Below, in pieces: positions 1 to 5,309 of a DNA stretch of 9,082 bases (position 1 is its first letter; the number at the start of each line of letters is the position of its first letter). The stretch covers positions 3,456-12,537 of the forward strand of contig JAEMTX010000038.1 in assembly GCA_016462055.1 (NCBI GenBank), in the 5' to 3' direction. The stretch is from Acidimicrobiia bacterium. GTDB lineage: Bacteria > Actinomycetota > Acidimicrobiia > Acidimicrobiales > Acidimicrobilacustridaceae. The translations under genes and the position numbers were made by a program. The notes beneath the pieces are model-generated. The model worked only from the letters and a program-made list of their open reading frames with translations, was not told the origin of the DNA and did no database searches.

Positions 1-1
1 G

Positions 2-343
2 CGGTCGATTCAGTCTCCCGATGCACTCAGGCGAGGTCTGCCACAGCTCGGATGGCATGCAACCGAGTCCCGCCGCCTCGCACGCGGACGAGAGTTGCTC
101 ACTCTCGCCGAGCGACATCTGAGCGGCGACACATTTGAGCAACTCCTTAGCCGCTTCGGTTGGGGGCAAAAGGGTTGGCTCGACATCGACGACGTCACCG
201 GAGCGATCACCAGACTCCGACGTCTCGATCCGCAACAATTTCGTCGATACCCCGATCTCGTCAGCATCGTCGAGAACGCTTTTGAAGTCTTTGAATCGGC
301 GGCTACAAAGCCCGATCATGTGCTTCTCACCGTTTCTGATTGA
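2..343 (+). CDS. C-terminal fragment of an unrecognised protein (5' end outside window)
   Basis: The frame is open from base 2 to a TGA at 341-343, giving 113 codons with no stop, so the gene begins left of the window. A TTG at 95 could be read as a start, but the open, protein-like frame before it argues that it is internal. The visible part is charged, rich in Arg and Leu, and looks mainly helical (for example RRLARGRELLTLAERHL followed by a Trp-containing segment GWGQKGWLDIDD). No signal peptide, membrane segment or catalytic motif is visible. I do not recognise the family and assign no function. It faces the LCP gene tail to tail across 62 bp; that gap holds an 8-bp palindrome CGGTACCG at 362-369 but no convincing terminator. 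Confidence 0.7.
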   Translation, partial: RSIQSPDALRRGLPQLGWHATESRRLARGRELLTLAERHLSGDTFEQLLSRFGWGQKGWLDIDDVTGAITRLRRLDPQQFRRYPDLVSIVENAFEVFESAATKPDHVLLTVSD

Positions 344-405
344 TCAGGTGTTGCTCAGCAGCGGTACCGTCACGCGCATACGCATAGAGGGCGCCATGAC
401 GAAAG

Positions 406-1554
406 TTATGAACTCAGCGCGCTGATCACTGCTGTCGATGATGACTGCAACTCGAGTACATCTGCACCTCCAGAAGTCCGACGTGGCGTTACTGGGAGAG
501 CTACAGGTTCGGGAGAAGCATCCTTCATCGTCCAGGCCAGGCCCAGCGCATCGAAATATCCGAACGTGGTATCTCTCTTCATCCCGGAGTTCAAAGAACC
601 AGGGAGTTCCAATAGGTGCAATGGATTGCGCTCACCAGCGACCTTACGCATGAGAGCTGTCAGGAATGATCGTTGCCGTTCTGTGCGTCCAATGTCGGCG
701 GTCCCATCAACGCGCCACTTGCCATCGACCATTTCCTCGTAGTAGCGACTGCGGACATAGGCGAGCGCCTGGGTTCCGCTCAGCAGGGTCTTGCCCGCCT
801 TTGGAATCGACAATCCGGACTGATCATCTTTTGCCGGGTATGGGACATCGACGGTGATGCCGTCAACGGAGTCCACAAGTTTTCCAAAACTCACAAAATT
901 GATTTCAAGGTAATGATCAACAGGGATCCCGAGCCCCTCCACCGCTTTGATGAGATTGGAAGGACCGTTCGCGAACGTTGCGTTGATGCGTCCCTTCTGT
1001 CCCGTCGCTGGATCAGTCACCCATAGATCTCGCGGTATCGAGACGAGTTGGGTCGTTGCGCCGTCGACGCGGAGAACCATGATTGTGTCGGTCCGAGCGC
1101 CGGATACCTCGCCGGAGAGAAAAGCCCCGGCGTTCGGATCATTGGCTGTTATCCCCGCTCGGGAATCAGTGCCTACGACCAAGTAATTGGTTCCGTTTCG
1201 CGAACCACGCGCGCTCAGTGCTGACGCGACATTCACGGTGGGGATTCGCGAAAACTGCAACCAACCGAAGGCCACGACGGCCAATGGAAGCAGAAGTAAG
1301 AACATCGCGACGCCAACTATGACTGTCCGCAGTCGAAGGCGGAATTTTCGTCTTGCACTCACCGGTACCGATGTGGCGTGCTCGCTGCTATTCGATCCCG
1401 TTGGCGATCCCGAAGCGCCGCTTCCACCTAAAGGTTTCGAGCTGCGGCCCAAAAGCGGTCGCGCAGGAGCGGCGGGCGTTGGCTCACTCCCCTGAGCATC
1501 ACTCGATGACGATCGCCCCAGAATTCGGCGTCCCGCCTGATCACGATCATTCAT
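406..1554 (-). CDS. LCP (LytR-CpsA-Psr) family cell-wall glycopolymer ligase
   Basis: The 382-residue product is a single-pass membrane protein. Residues 1-75 form a Ser/Pro/Gly-rich cytoplasmic tail ending in a basic patch (RRKFRLRLR), residues 76-100 are the membrane helix, and the extracytoplasmic LCP domain follows from about 120. Family motifs are present: GTDSR (D130, R132), ARTDTIMV (R153, D155), SIPRDLWV (R175, D176), AYVRSR (R268, R270) and RTERQR (R290, R293). These Asp/Arg residues bind the polyprenyl-pyrophosphate donor and metal in characterised LCP enzymes. Such enzymes transfer lipid-linked glycopolymers to peptidoglycan outside the cell; the polymer cannot be named here. ATG at 1554 is preferred over the in-frame TTG at 1563. 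Neither has a good Shine-Dalgarno sequence, and a short ORF overlaps the ATG. There is no C-terminal LytR_C domain. The tail carries two LGRSS copies (12-16 and 35-39). Confidence 0.9.
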   Translation of the reverse strand: MNDRDQAGRRILGRSSSSDAQGSEPTPAAPARPLLGRSSKPLGGSGASGSPTGSNSSEHATSVPVSARRKFRLRLRTVIVGVAMFLLLLPLAVVAFGWLQFSRIPTVNVASALSARGSRNGTNYLVVGTDSRAGITANDPNAGAFLSGEVSGARTDTIMVLRVDGATTQLVSIPRDLWVTDPATGQKGRINATFANGPSNLIKAVEGLGIPVDHYLEINFVSFGKLVDSVDGITVDVPYPAKDDQSGLSIPKAGKTLLSGTQALAYVRSRYYEEMVDGKWRVDGTADIGRTERQRSFLTALMRKVAGERNPLHLLELPGSLNSGMKRDTTFGYFDALGLAWTMKDASPEPVALPVTPRRTSGGADVLELQSSSTAVISALSS

Positions 1555-1582
1555 GGTGATCAAATTTCACGCCCATGCTCAT
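1547..1582 (-). CDS. Possible leaderless 11-codon leader ORF overlapping the LCP start
   Basis: Reading leftward from 1582, ATG AGC ATG GGC ... GAA TGA encodes MSMGVKFDHHE. Its TGA (1549-1547) lies just inside the LCP gene, whose ATG is at 1554-1552, so the two frames overlap by 8 nt in different frames. A TANNNT box (TAGCAT, 1594-1589) ends 6 nt before the ATG, the same geometry as at the other leaderless starts in this window. If the mRNA begins at 1582, the LCP ATG sits 28 nt in without a Shine-Dalgarno sequence, so termination-reinitiation from this ORF could supply its ribosomes. This is inference. A plain short 5' UTR, or a one-base sequence error separating the true LCP N-terminus from its gene, are the alternatives. 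Confidence 0.4.
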   Translation of the reverse strand: MSMGVKFDHHE

Positions 1583-1588
1583 CAGCCA

Positions 1589-1594
1589 ATGCTA
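1589..1594 (-). promoter_or_regulatory. Putative -10 box (TAGCAT) for the leader ORF / LCP gene
   Basis: TAGCAT on the minus strand fits the actinobacterial SigA-type -10 consensus TANNNT. Six bases separate it from the ATG at 1582, which places the expected transcription start on or next to that codon. No good TTGACA-like -35 is visible; the region 17 bp upstream overlaps the GCACATGTGC palindrome. Confidence 0.5.
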
Positions 1595-1608
1595 GGAGGG
1601 TCTCCAAC

Positions 1609-1618
1609 GCACATGTGC
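1609..1618. promoter_or_regulatory. Perfect 10-bp palindrome GCACATGTGC in the LCP/flavoprotein divergent promoter
   Basis: GCACATGTGC is exactly self-complementary and lies in the non-coding gap between the divergent LCP and flavoprotein genes. It covers the position expected for the -35 element of the leftward promoter, so it could be a repressor operator. No regulator gene is adjacent, and the role is inferred from position only. Confidence 0.3.
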
Positions 1619-1622
1619 CTCA

Positions 1623-1635
1623 CCCCACCTAGGGG
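1623..1635. promoter_or_regulatory. CCCC-N5-GGGG dyad upstream of the flavoprotein promoter
   Basis: CCCC and GGGG flank a 5-bp centre that contributes to the internal palindrome CCTAGG. The dyad lies about 20 bp before the rightward -10 box (1654-1659), partly where a -35 element would be. It may be a second operator or a chance palindrome. Confidence 0.2.
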
Positions 1636-1653
1636 ATTTCAGCGCAATGTCAC

Positions 1654-1659
1654 TATCGT
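1654..1659 (+). promoter_or_regulatory. Putative -10 box (TATCGT) for the flavoprotein gene
   Basis: TATCGT matches TANNNT and ends 7 nt before the GTG at 1667. Transcription starting there would give an mRNA with essentially no leader, which explains why no Shine-Dalgarno sequence precedes that GTG. Confidence 0.5.
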
Positions 1660-1666
1660 TCTGCGA

Positions 1667-2911
1667 GTGAGTGCAGACGTCGTCGTAATTGGGGCCGGAC
1701 TGGCGGGGTTGGCTTGCGCACGTACGCTGACATCTGCGGGACTGAGCGTGCGGCTCTTAGAGGCATCCGACGGTGTTGGTGGACGAGTCCGCACCGACAT
1801 GGTCGACGGCTTTCGCCTCGACCGTGGTTTTCAGATTCTTCTCACCGCTTATCCAGAACTCGCCCGCTGGTTCGACATGGACGAGCTTCAACTCCGGCGG
1901 TTCCAAGCCGGAGCGACGATCTGGACCGGCTCTGCCTTTACGAGAATTGGCGATCCCCTTCGAAGCCCGCGAGATCTCCCTTCGACGGTACTTTCAAACG
2001 TTGGTTCGCTGGCCGACAAACTTCGACTGCTTAGGCTGATCGCTTCAGTCCGACGAGGTTCCGTTCCTGAGATCATGCGCCGCGCTGACATGTCGACGCA
2101 TCAGAAAATCGAGCAGTTTGGATTCTCGCAACGCTTTATCAAACGGTTTTTGCAACCACTCTTCAGCGGGATTCAACTTGATCCTGATCTTGAGGTTTCT
2201 TCGCTGAGGTTCGAAGTGATCTTCCGAATGCTGGCTATTGGCGACAGTGCTGTTCCGGCGATGGGAATGGGCGTGCTGAGCGAACTGATGGCAAACGGTC
2301 TCCCTGACGGGGTGGTGCAGTGCGGACGACAAGTAGTCGAACTCGCCGGCACTACAGCGCTTCTTGCCGATGGGGAACGCGTTGAAGCTCGAGTTGTAGT
2401 GGTTGCAACGCACGGGCCAAATGCAGCGCACTTACTCAAGTTGCCGGATCCCGGATCACGTCCAGTCTCGGCGGTCTGGTTTGATGCAACGCGTGAACCA
2501 CTGCATGGCAAAAAGATCTTCCTCGACGGCGCCGAATCTGGGCCTATGAAAAATCTTGCGGTGATGACCGATGTCGCTCCCGAGTACGCGCCCGAAGGAC
2601 GAACGTTGTGCGTGGCCGCCATTCCGGGCCCGGCCGCCCTGACAACGGGGCTCGAGTCTGATGTTCGAAAGCAACTCGAAGAGTGGCATCCAGGATCGAC
2701 CAGGTGGGAGACAATCCGTGTCGATGTCATCCCTCATGGACAGCCCCTTCAATTGCCGCCGCTCGACCCTCGACGAACCGTGCGTGCTGGCGACAATCGT
2801 TATGTATGCGGCGATCATCGAGACACCGCTTCAACTCAAGGCGCGCTGTTCTCTGGGCGACGAGCTGCTGCTGCGGTTCTCGCCGACCTGCAATCTCCAC
2901 ACACGAGTTAG
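1667..2911 (+). CDS. FAD-dependent oxidoreductase, flavin amine oxidase / phytoene desaturase-like
   Basis: This is a 414-residue flavoprotein, probably soluble. Residues 4-33 form the Rossmann dinucleotide-binding unit, with VVVIGAGLAGLACA and an acidic residue (E32) at the end of strand 2 for the FAD ribose. GGRVRTD (38-44) and DRGFQILLTAYPE follow, typical of the amine oxidase/protoporphyrinogen oxidase/phytoene desaturase superfamily. The C-terminal FAD motif is YVCGDHRDTASTQGALFSG (379-397). The substrate cannot be read from sequence; amines, carotenoid precursors and porphyrinogens are all oxidised by relatives. GTG at 1667 is chosen because it starts directly at the Rossmann strand and has a -10 box 7 nt upstream. 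In-frame ATGs at 1589 and 1613 would add 26 or 18 residues unlike the family. It ends 9 bp from the oppositely oriented DUF2252 gene. Confidence 0.85.
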   Translation: MSADVVVIGAGLAGLACARTLTSAGLSVRLLEASDGVGGRVRTDMVDGFRLDRGFQILLTAYPELARWFDMDELQLRRFQAGATIWTGSAFTRIGDPLRSPRDLPSTVLSNVGSLADKLRLLRLIASVRRGSVPEIMRRADMSTHQKIEQFGFSQRFIKRFLQPLFSGIQLDPDLEVSSLRFEVIFRMLAIGDSAVPAMGMGVLSELMANGLPDGVVQCGRQVVELAGTTALLADGERVEARVVVVATHGPNAAHLLKLPDPGSRPVSAVWFDATREPLHGKKIFLDGAESGPMKNLAVMTDVAPEYAPEGRTLCVAAIPGPAALTTGLESDVRKQLEEWHPGSTRWETIRVDVIPHGQPLQLPPLDPRRTVRAGDNRYVCGDHRDTASTQGALFSGRRAAAAVLADLQSPHTS

Positions 2912-2919
2912 CGCAACTC
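2905..2919. terminator. Weak hairpin between convergent stop codons, possible bidirectional terminator
   Basis: GAGTT-AGCGC-AACTC is a 5-bp inverted repeat with a 5-nt loop. It spans the flavoprotein stop (TAG 2909-2911) and abuts the DUF2252 stop (2921-2923), and is followed by TTT on the plus strand. The stem is short and AT-containing with no long U-run, so termination is only a possibility, supported mainly by its position between convergent genes. Confidence 0.25.
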
Positions 2920-2920
2920 T

Positions 2921-4333
2921 TTAGCGACCTTCAATTGCTTGGATCTTGCCCGAATCGATTGCGGCGCGAAGTACCGCGTGATCTCTTTCGGTCTGATCGG
3001 CATAGTCCTTCGAGAACGACGCGATGGCTTTATCGAACGTGTCCCCTTCTCCCAGATAGGCACTGATTGCTATCGGATCTCCGGTCCGCGCGTGGGCACG
3101 TGCCAGAGTTCGACCGCAGACGCCGCCGTAGCTCGAAAGAACCGTAGGTGTCATTGAAGAGACGACGGCTGAACCCTTCATGTCGCGAAGCTGGCGTATG
3201 TAATAGTGACGTTCACGAAACTTTGTCCACCCCAGGAACATGTCGCTTGCAGCCTGCAGGAGTCTCTGGCCAACGACCACGCGTTCTCCATGGGTGGAGT
3301 ACTTGCTTGCGCCAATCCATGGCTCGAGAACGGAACGATTCGCTTCCTTAATCTGCAGAAACAGCGGATCATCGTCTTCCCGATCGGCAGTGCACAGCGC
3401 AATCCAGCAATGAGTGCCGACACTTCCCACTCCCACAACCTTGCGAGCGATATCGATGATTTCAAACCGCTCGAGTAAAAGCTTCTTGTCCTCTTGGAGT
3501 GTTTCCTTGTAACGATCCAGCACCGTGTGGACAGCGTGATACGTCGTGACATCTGGTAGGTGTTCCACGAGTGGTGGATTGTCCACGATGACGCGGCGCC
3601 CATCAACCACTTGGGTCAACTTGTCCAACGCCTGAAGAGTGTTGTGGCGCCGCGCCCGCTCAACGAGCTTCGCCGAACTCTTCAGTGCTTCGGTGGGCAA
3701 CATCGGAAGAATCTCGTCAACATCGACTTTCGCGTACCAAACATCGAGCTGCGTTTGGTCGGCGAGCACCGCCATCCACGAGCGGTATGAAGCAACACTT
3801 TCCATCGTGGCTGCTTCCGCTTGCTCTTTTGAGAAACCATTGTCGCGGGCGGCGAGTTCAACGCTTGCAGCGAGACGCTTCACGTCCCATTCCCATGGCC
3901 CTGGCAGCGTCTCATCGAAGTCGTTCAGGTCGAACAGCAGGTTGCGTTCAGGAGAAGCGAAGAGTCCGAAGTTCTGAAGATGTGCATCTCCGCACGCCTG
4001 GACATCGAGACCTGAGCTCGGGGTACCAGCAAGATCAGTAGCCATAACTGCAGCAGCGCCTCTATAGAAGGTGAATGGCGAGGCCACCATGCGACCCCAG
4101 CGCAGAGGAACGAGATCCGGGAATCGCCGACGGTTCTGGTCCTCGAGAACCGCAAACGGGTCCCGGCGAGTCTCTGGGGCCACCCAACCCGCATGGGACG
4201 AACGCTGGGCGACCTTGCGCCGTTCACGTCCGAGCTGACGTCGCTCGGCTCGCGTCATGAGTTCACCGCCCGAATGCATAAGCGGTCCAAGTTCGAGCGG
4301 GGCACCAGCGGCGACGACATCCTCGAAAGCCAT
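2921..4333 (-). CDS. DUF2252 domain-containing protein
   Basis: The 470-residue protein matches DUF2252 along most of its length. Hallmarks are RSSHAGW (44-50), LRWGRMVASPFTFYRGAAA (77-95), CGDAHLQNFGLFASPER (114-130), FDLNDFDETLPGPWEWDVKR (134-153), VGVGSVGT (300-307) and FLQIKEA (325-331). The family has no established biochemical function that I know of. GDAHLQN and NDFDE resemble the catalytic loop and metal-binding loop of aminoglycoside-phosphotransferase-like kinases. There is no signal peptide or membrane helix, so it is probably cytoplasmic. ATG 4333 is supported by a TANNNT box 6 nt upstream; ATGs at residues 19 and 26 are alternatives, the conserved part beginning near residue 28. 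It is tail-to-tail with the flavoprotein and divergent from the VUT gene. Confidence 0.9.
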   Translation of the reverse strand: MAFEDVVAAGAPLELGPLMHSGGELMTRAERRQLGRERRKVAQRSSHAGWVAPETRRDPFAVLEDQNRRRFPDLVPLRWGRMVASPFTFYRGAAAVMATDLAGTPSSGLDVQACGDAHLQNFGLFASPERNLLFDLNDFDETLPGPWEWDVKRLAASVELAARDNGFSKEQAEAATMESVASYRSWMAVLADQTQLDVWYAKVDVDEILPMLPTEALKSSAKLVERARRHNTLQALDKLTQVVDGRRVIVDNPPLVEHLPDVTTYHAVHTVLDRYKETLQEDKKLLLERFEIIDIARKVVGVGSVGTHCWIALCTADREDDDPLFLQIKEANRSVLEPWIGASKYSTHGERVVVGQRLLQAASDMFLGWTKFRERHYYIRQLRDMKGSAVVSSMTPTVLSSYGGVCGRTLARAHARTGDPIAISAYLGEGDTFDKAIASFSKDYADQTERDHAVLRAAIDSGKIQAIEGR

Positions 4334-4339
4334 TGCCTC

Positions 4340-4345
4340 ACAGTA
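4340..4345 (-). promoter_or_regulatory. Putative -10 box (TACTGT) for the DUF2252 gene
   Basis: TACTGT on the minus strand fits TANNNT and ends 6 nt before the ATG at 4333, placing the expected transcript start at the start codon. The intervening GAGGCA contains a GAGG but only 2 nt from the ATG, too close for normal ribosome binding. Confidence 0.5.
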
Positions 4346-4354
4346 CTTGCGCCC

Positions 4355-4363
4355 TCACGGTGA
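4355..4363. promoter_or_regulatory. TCAC-G-GTGA dyad inside the DUF2252/VUT divergent promoter
   Basis: TCACGGTGA is a perfect 4+1+4 inverted repeat, nested within a looser CCCTC-N9-GAGGG repeat (4352-4370). It lies near the midpoint between the two back-to-back -10 boxes (4340-4345 and 4385-4390), where a shared regulator could act. The function is inferred from position alone. Confidence 0.25.
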
Positions 4364-4384
4364 TGGAGGGGTTCTCTGGTTGAG

Positions 4385-4390
4385 TAGGTT
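4385..4390 (+). promoter_or_regulatory. Putative -10 box (TAGGTT) for the VUT gene
   Basis: TAGGTT fits TANNNT and ends 6 nt before ATG 4397. This supports 4397 as a leaderless start, although a second in-frame ATG further in has its own Shine-Dalgarno-like sequence. Confidence 0.45.
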
Positions 4391-4396
4391 CAGGAT

Positions 4397-4939
4397 ATGA
4401 GCGAGATCAACGTACAAGTTGAAAGGACAATGAATAAGCGTCTCGTAGGAACCGTTTCTTTACTCGGTTTCTTAGGATCGATCCCTTTTGCTAACTGGTG
4501 GCTGACACAAAACGGAATGTGGAACGCACCGATTCTTGGACTCTTACCGTCGGCCCTGTGGGTCGTGGCATTCTCTTTCGTTCTGCGTGATCTTGCTCAG
4601 ATCACAATCGGAAAGAAATGGGCATGGACTGGCATCGCGATCGGAACTATCGCTTCATGGTGGATCGCGTCACCCGCATTAGCCGTAGCGTCAGGAGTGG
4701 CATTCGCAGTGAGCGAATCAGTCGACGGTTTCATTTTCACACCCTTGGCCGACCGTAACCGGTTTGCGTTAGCCGTGGTGATTTCCGGAGTGGTCGGAGG
4801 TTTTCTCGACTCTGCTCTTTTTGTTCGCATTGCTTTCGGATCATGGTCCGGATGGTGGCAACTCGGCATAGCCAAGGCGATCGTAGTAGCCGCCGCAACT
4901 CCCGCAGCATGGATAGCGCGTCGTGCTTTACTAAAATAG
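4397..4939 (+). CDS. VUT family (DUF165/YhhQ-like) putative queuosine-precursor transporter
   Basis: The 180-residue protein has about five hydrophobic segments, near residues 16-36, 45-63, 76-106, 122-145 and 156-175. The landmarks VLRDLAQ (62-68), SESVDGFIFTPL (106-117) and GGFLDSALFVRIAFGS (134-149) fit the VUT family and resemble the short actinobacterial members. Characterised members (E. coli YhhQ) import the 7-deazaguanine precursor preQ0; whether this protein carries a deazapurine is unknown, and no queuosine or deazapurine-modification gene is nearby. Two starts compete. ATG 4397 has a -10 box 6 nt upstream (leaderless). ATG 4430 (residue 12) follows GAAAGGA at 4421-4427 and starts just before the first helix. 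The upstream residues are hydrophilic, so either product would insert. It is divergent from DUF2252. Confidence 0.8.
   Translation: MSEINVQVERTMNKRLVGTVSLLGFLGSIPFANWWLTQNGMWNAPILGLLPSALWVVAFSFVLRDLAQITIGKKWAWTGIAIGTIASWWIASPALAVASGVAFAVSESVDGFIFTPLADRNRFALAVVISGVVGGFLDSALFVRIAFGSWSGWWQLGIAKAIVVAAATPAAWIARRALLK
4421..4427 (+). promoter_or_regulatory. Internal Shine-Dalgarno-like GAAAGGA before an alternative VUT start
   Basis: GAAAGGA lies 2 nt before the in-frame ATG at 4430. It is the only purine-rich site near either VUT start, so it may define the true start or a second, shorter product. The spacing is short, which weakens it. Confidence 0.3.
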
Positions 4940-4950
4940 TCCTTCATCAG

Positions 4951-4962
4951 AGAAAGTTCTCC
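4951..4962. repeat. Palindrome GAGAA-AG-TTCTC downstream of the VUT gene
   Basis: A 5+2+5 inverted repeat begins 11 bp after the VUT stop codon. It is AT-rich with no following T-run, so it is a poor terminator. The rest of the 154-bp gap up to 5093 has another small dyad (CGTG-A-CACG, 4977-4985) and two TCCGAC copies 22 bp apart (5060-5065 and 5082-5087), but no gene. Confidence 0.25.
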
Positions 4963-5093
4963 GAGCAAAGCGCGACGTGACACGCGGATACAACGACGCT
5001 CCGATGCAGGGGAGCCAGCGCACACAAAAGCAACTTTCGGCCATTCTCATACGCTTGGTTCCGACTTCCATCGTTTGTAGGTCCGACGTAGAT

Positions 5094-5237
5094 TCACGCT
5101 GCCTTGACTGCGCTACTGCTCTCAGAATCGCTCTTGCTAGGAGGAGTAGCTACTAGGCCCGAAACCGCAAAGACGGCTAGGGAAAGGGCGCCGACTGTGC
5201 GAAAGCGGGATCGTGTTCTGTGGAACTTGGCAGCCAT
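5094..5237 (-). CDS. Small 47-residue protein with signal-peptide-like N-terminus
   Basis: The frame runs from ATG (5237-5235) to TGA (5096-5094). AGGGAG (minus strand, 5246-5241) sits 3 nt before the ATG, the clearest Shine-Dalgarno-like site at any gene start here. The product has a basic n-region (K4, R7, R9, R11, R13), a hydrophobic stretch (15-30, VGALSLAVFAVSGLVA) and a short polar Ser-rich tail (TPPSKSDSESSSAVKAA). This is the layout of a Sec signal peptide or one membrane helix with a tiny extracellular part of about 17 residues. There is no lipobox Cys. I recognise no family. It is divergent from the GT87 gene, 72 bp between starts. The tripartite layout and ribosome-binding site argue that it is real; its size keeps confidence moderate. 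Confidence 0.6.
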   Translation of the reverse strand: MAAKFHRTRSRFRTVGALSLAVFAVSGLVATPPSKSDSESSSAVKAA

Positions 5238-5271
5238 GATCTCCCTGAAATGTGCAGGTGGTTGTGCGTGT

Positions 5272-5297
5272 CGCCTCCCGCGAAAGCGCCTCTCCGC
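5272..5297. repeat. Imperfect tandem direct repeat CGCCTC(T)CCGC upstream of GT87
   Basis: CGCCTCCCGC (5272-5281) and CGCCTCTCCGC (5287-5297) start 15 bp apart and differ by one extra base. The second copy abuts the -10 box of the GT87 gene. Direct repeats in the gap between divergent genes suggest a regulator binding in tandem, but chance similarity in GC-rich DNA cannot be excluded. Confidence 0.3.
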
Positions 5298-5303
5298 TAG
5301 CGT
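5298..5303 (+). promoter_or_regulatory. Putative -10 box (TAGCGT) for the GT87 gene
   Basis: TAGCGT fits TANNNT and ends 6 nt before the GTG at 5310. That GTG has no Shine-Dalgarno sequence, consistent with leaderless translation. Confidence 0.5.
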
Positions 5304-5309
5304 CTCAGC

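Noticed and set aside
344..405. Terminator or short gene (ATG 395, MTKVMNSAR) between the first gene and the LCP gene
   Set aside because: The only symmetry is CGGTACCG (362-369), too short for a hairpin and without a T-run. The short frame has nine codons and no supporting signal.
1589..1666. Longer flavoprotein start at ATG 1589 or ATG 1613, the latter after a strong AGGAGG (1594-1599)
   Set aside because: The spacing to ATG 1613 is 13 nt, too long. The added residues (MCLTPPRGF...) do not look like the family, which begins at the Rossmann strand, and GTG 1667 has a correctly placed -10 box. N-terminal mass spectrometry would settle it.
2173..2730. 185-codon open frame on the minus strand inside the flavoprotein gene
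   Set aside because: Ser/Arg/Thr-rich composition typical of an antisense shadow, no ribosome site or domain, and it lies fully within a well-supported plus-strand gene.
4334..4430. preQ1-type riboswitch upstream of the VUT gene
   Set aside because: Checked because VUT proteins can carry queuosine precursors. The gap has no recognisable preQ1 aptamer pattern, and a leaderless start leaves no room for one.
4597..5025. 142-codon minus-strand frame over the VUT gene and the downstream gap
   Set aside because: Most of it is antisense to the VUT coding region, its sequence is low-complexity Ala/Thr, and no promoter or Shine-Dalgarno sequence was seen.
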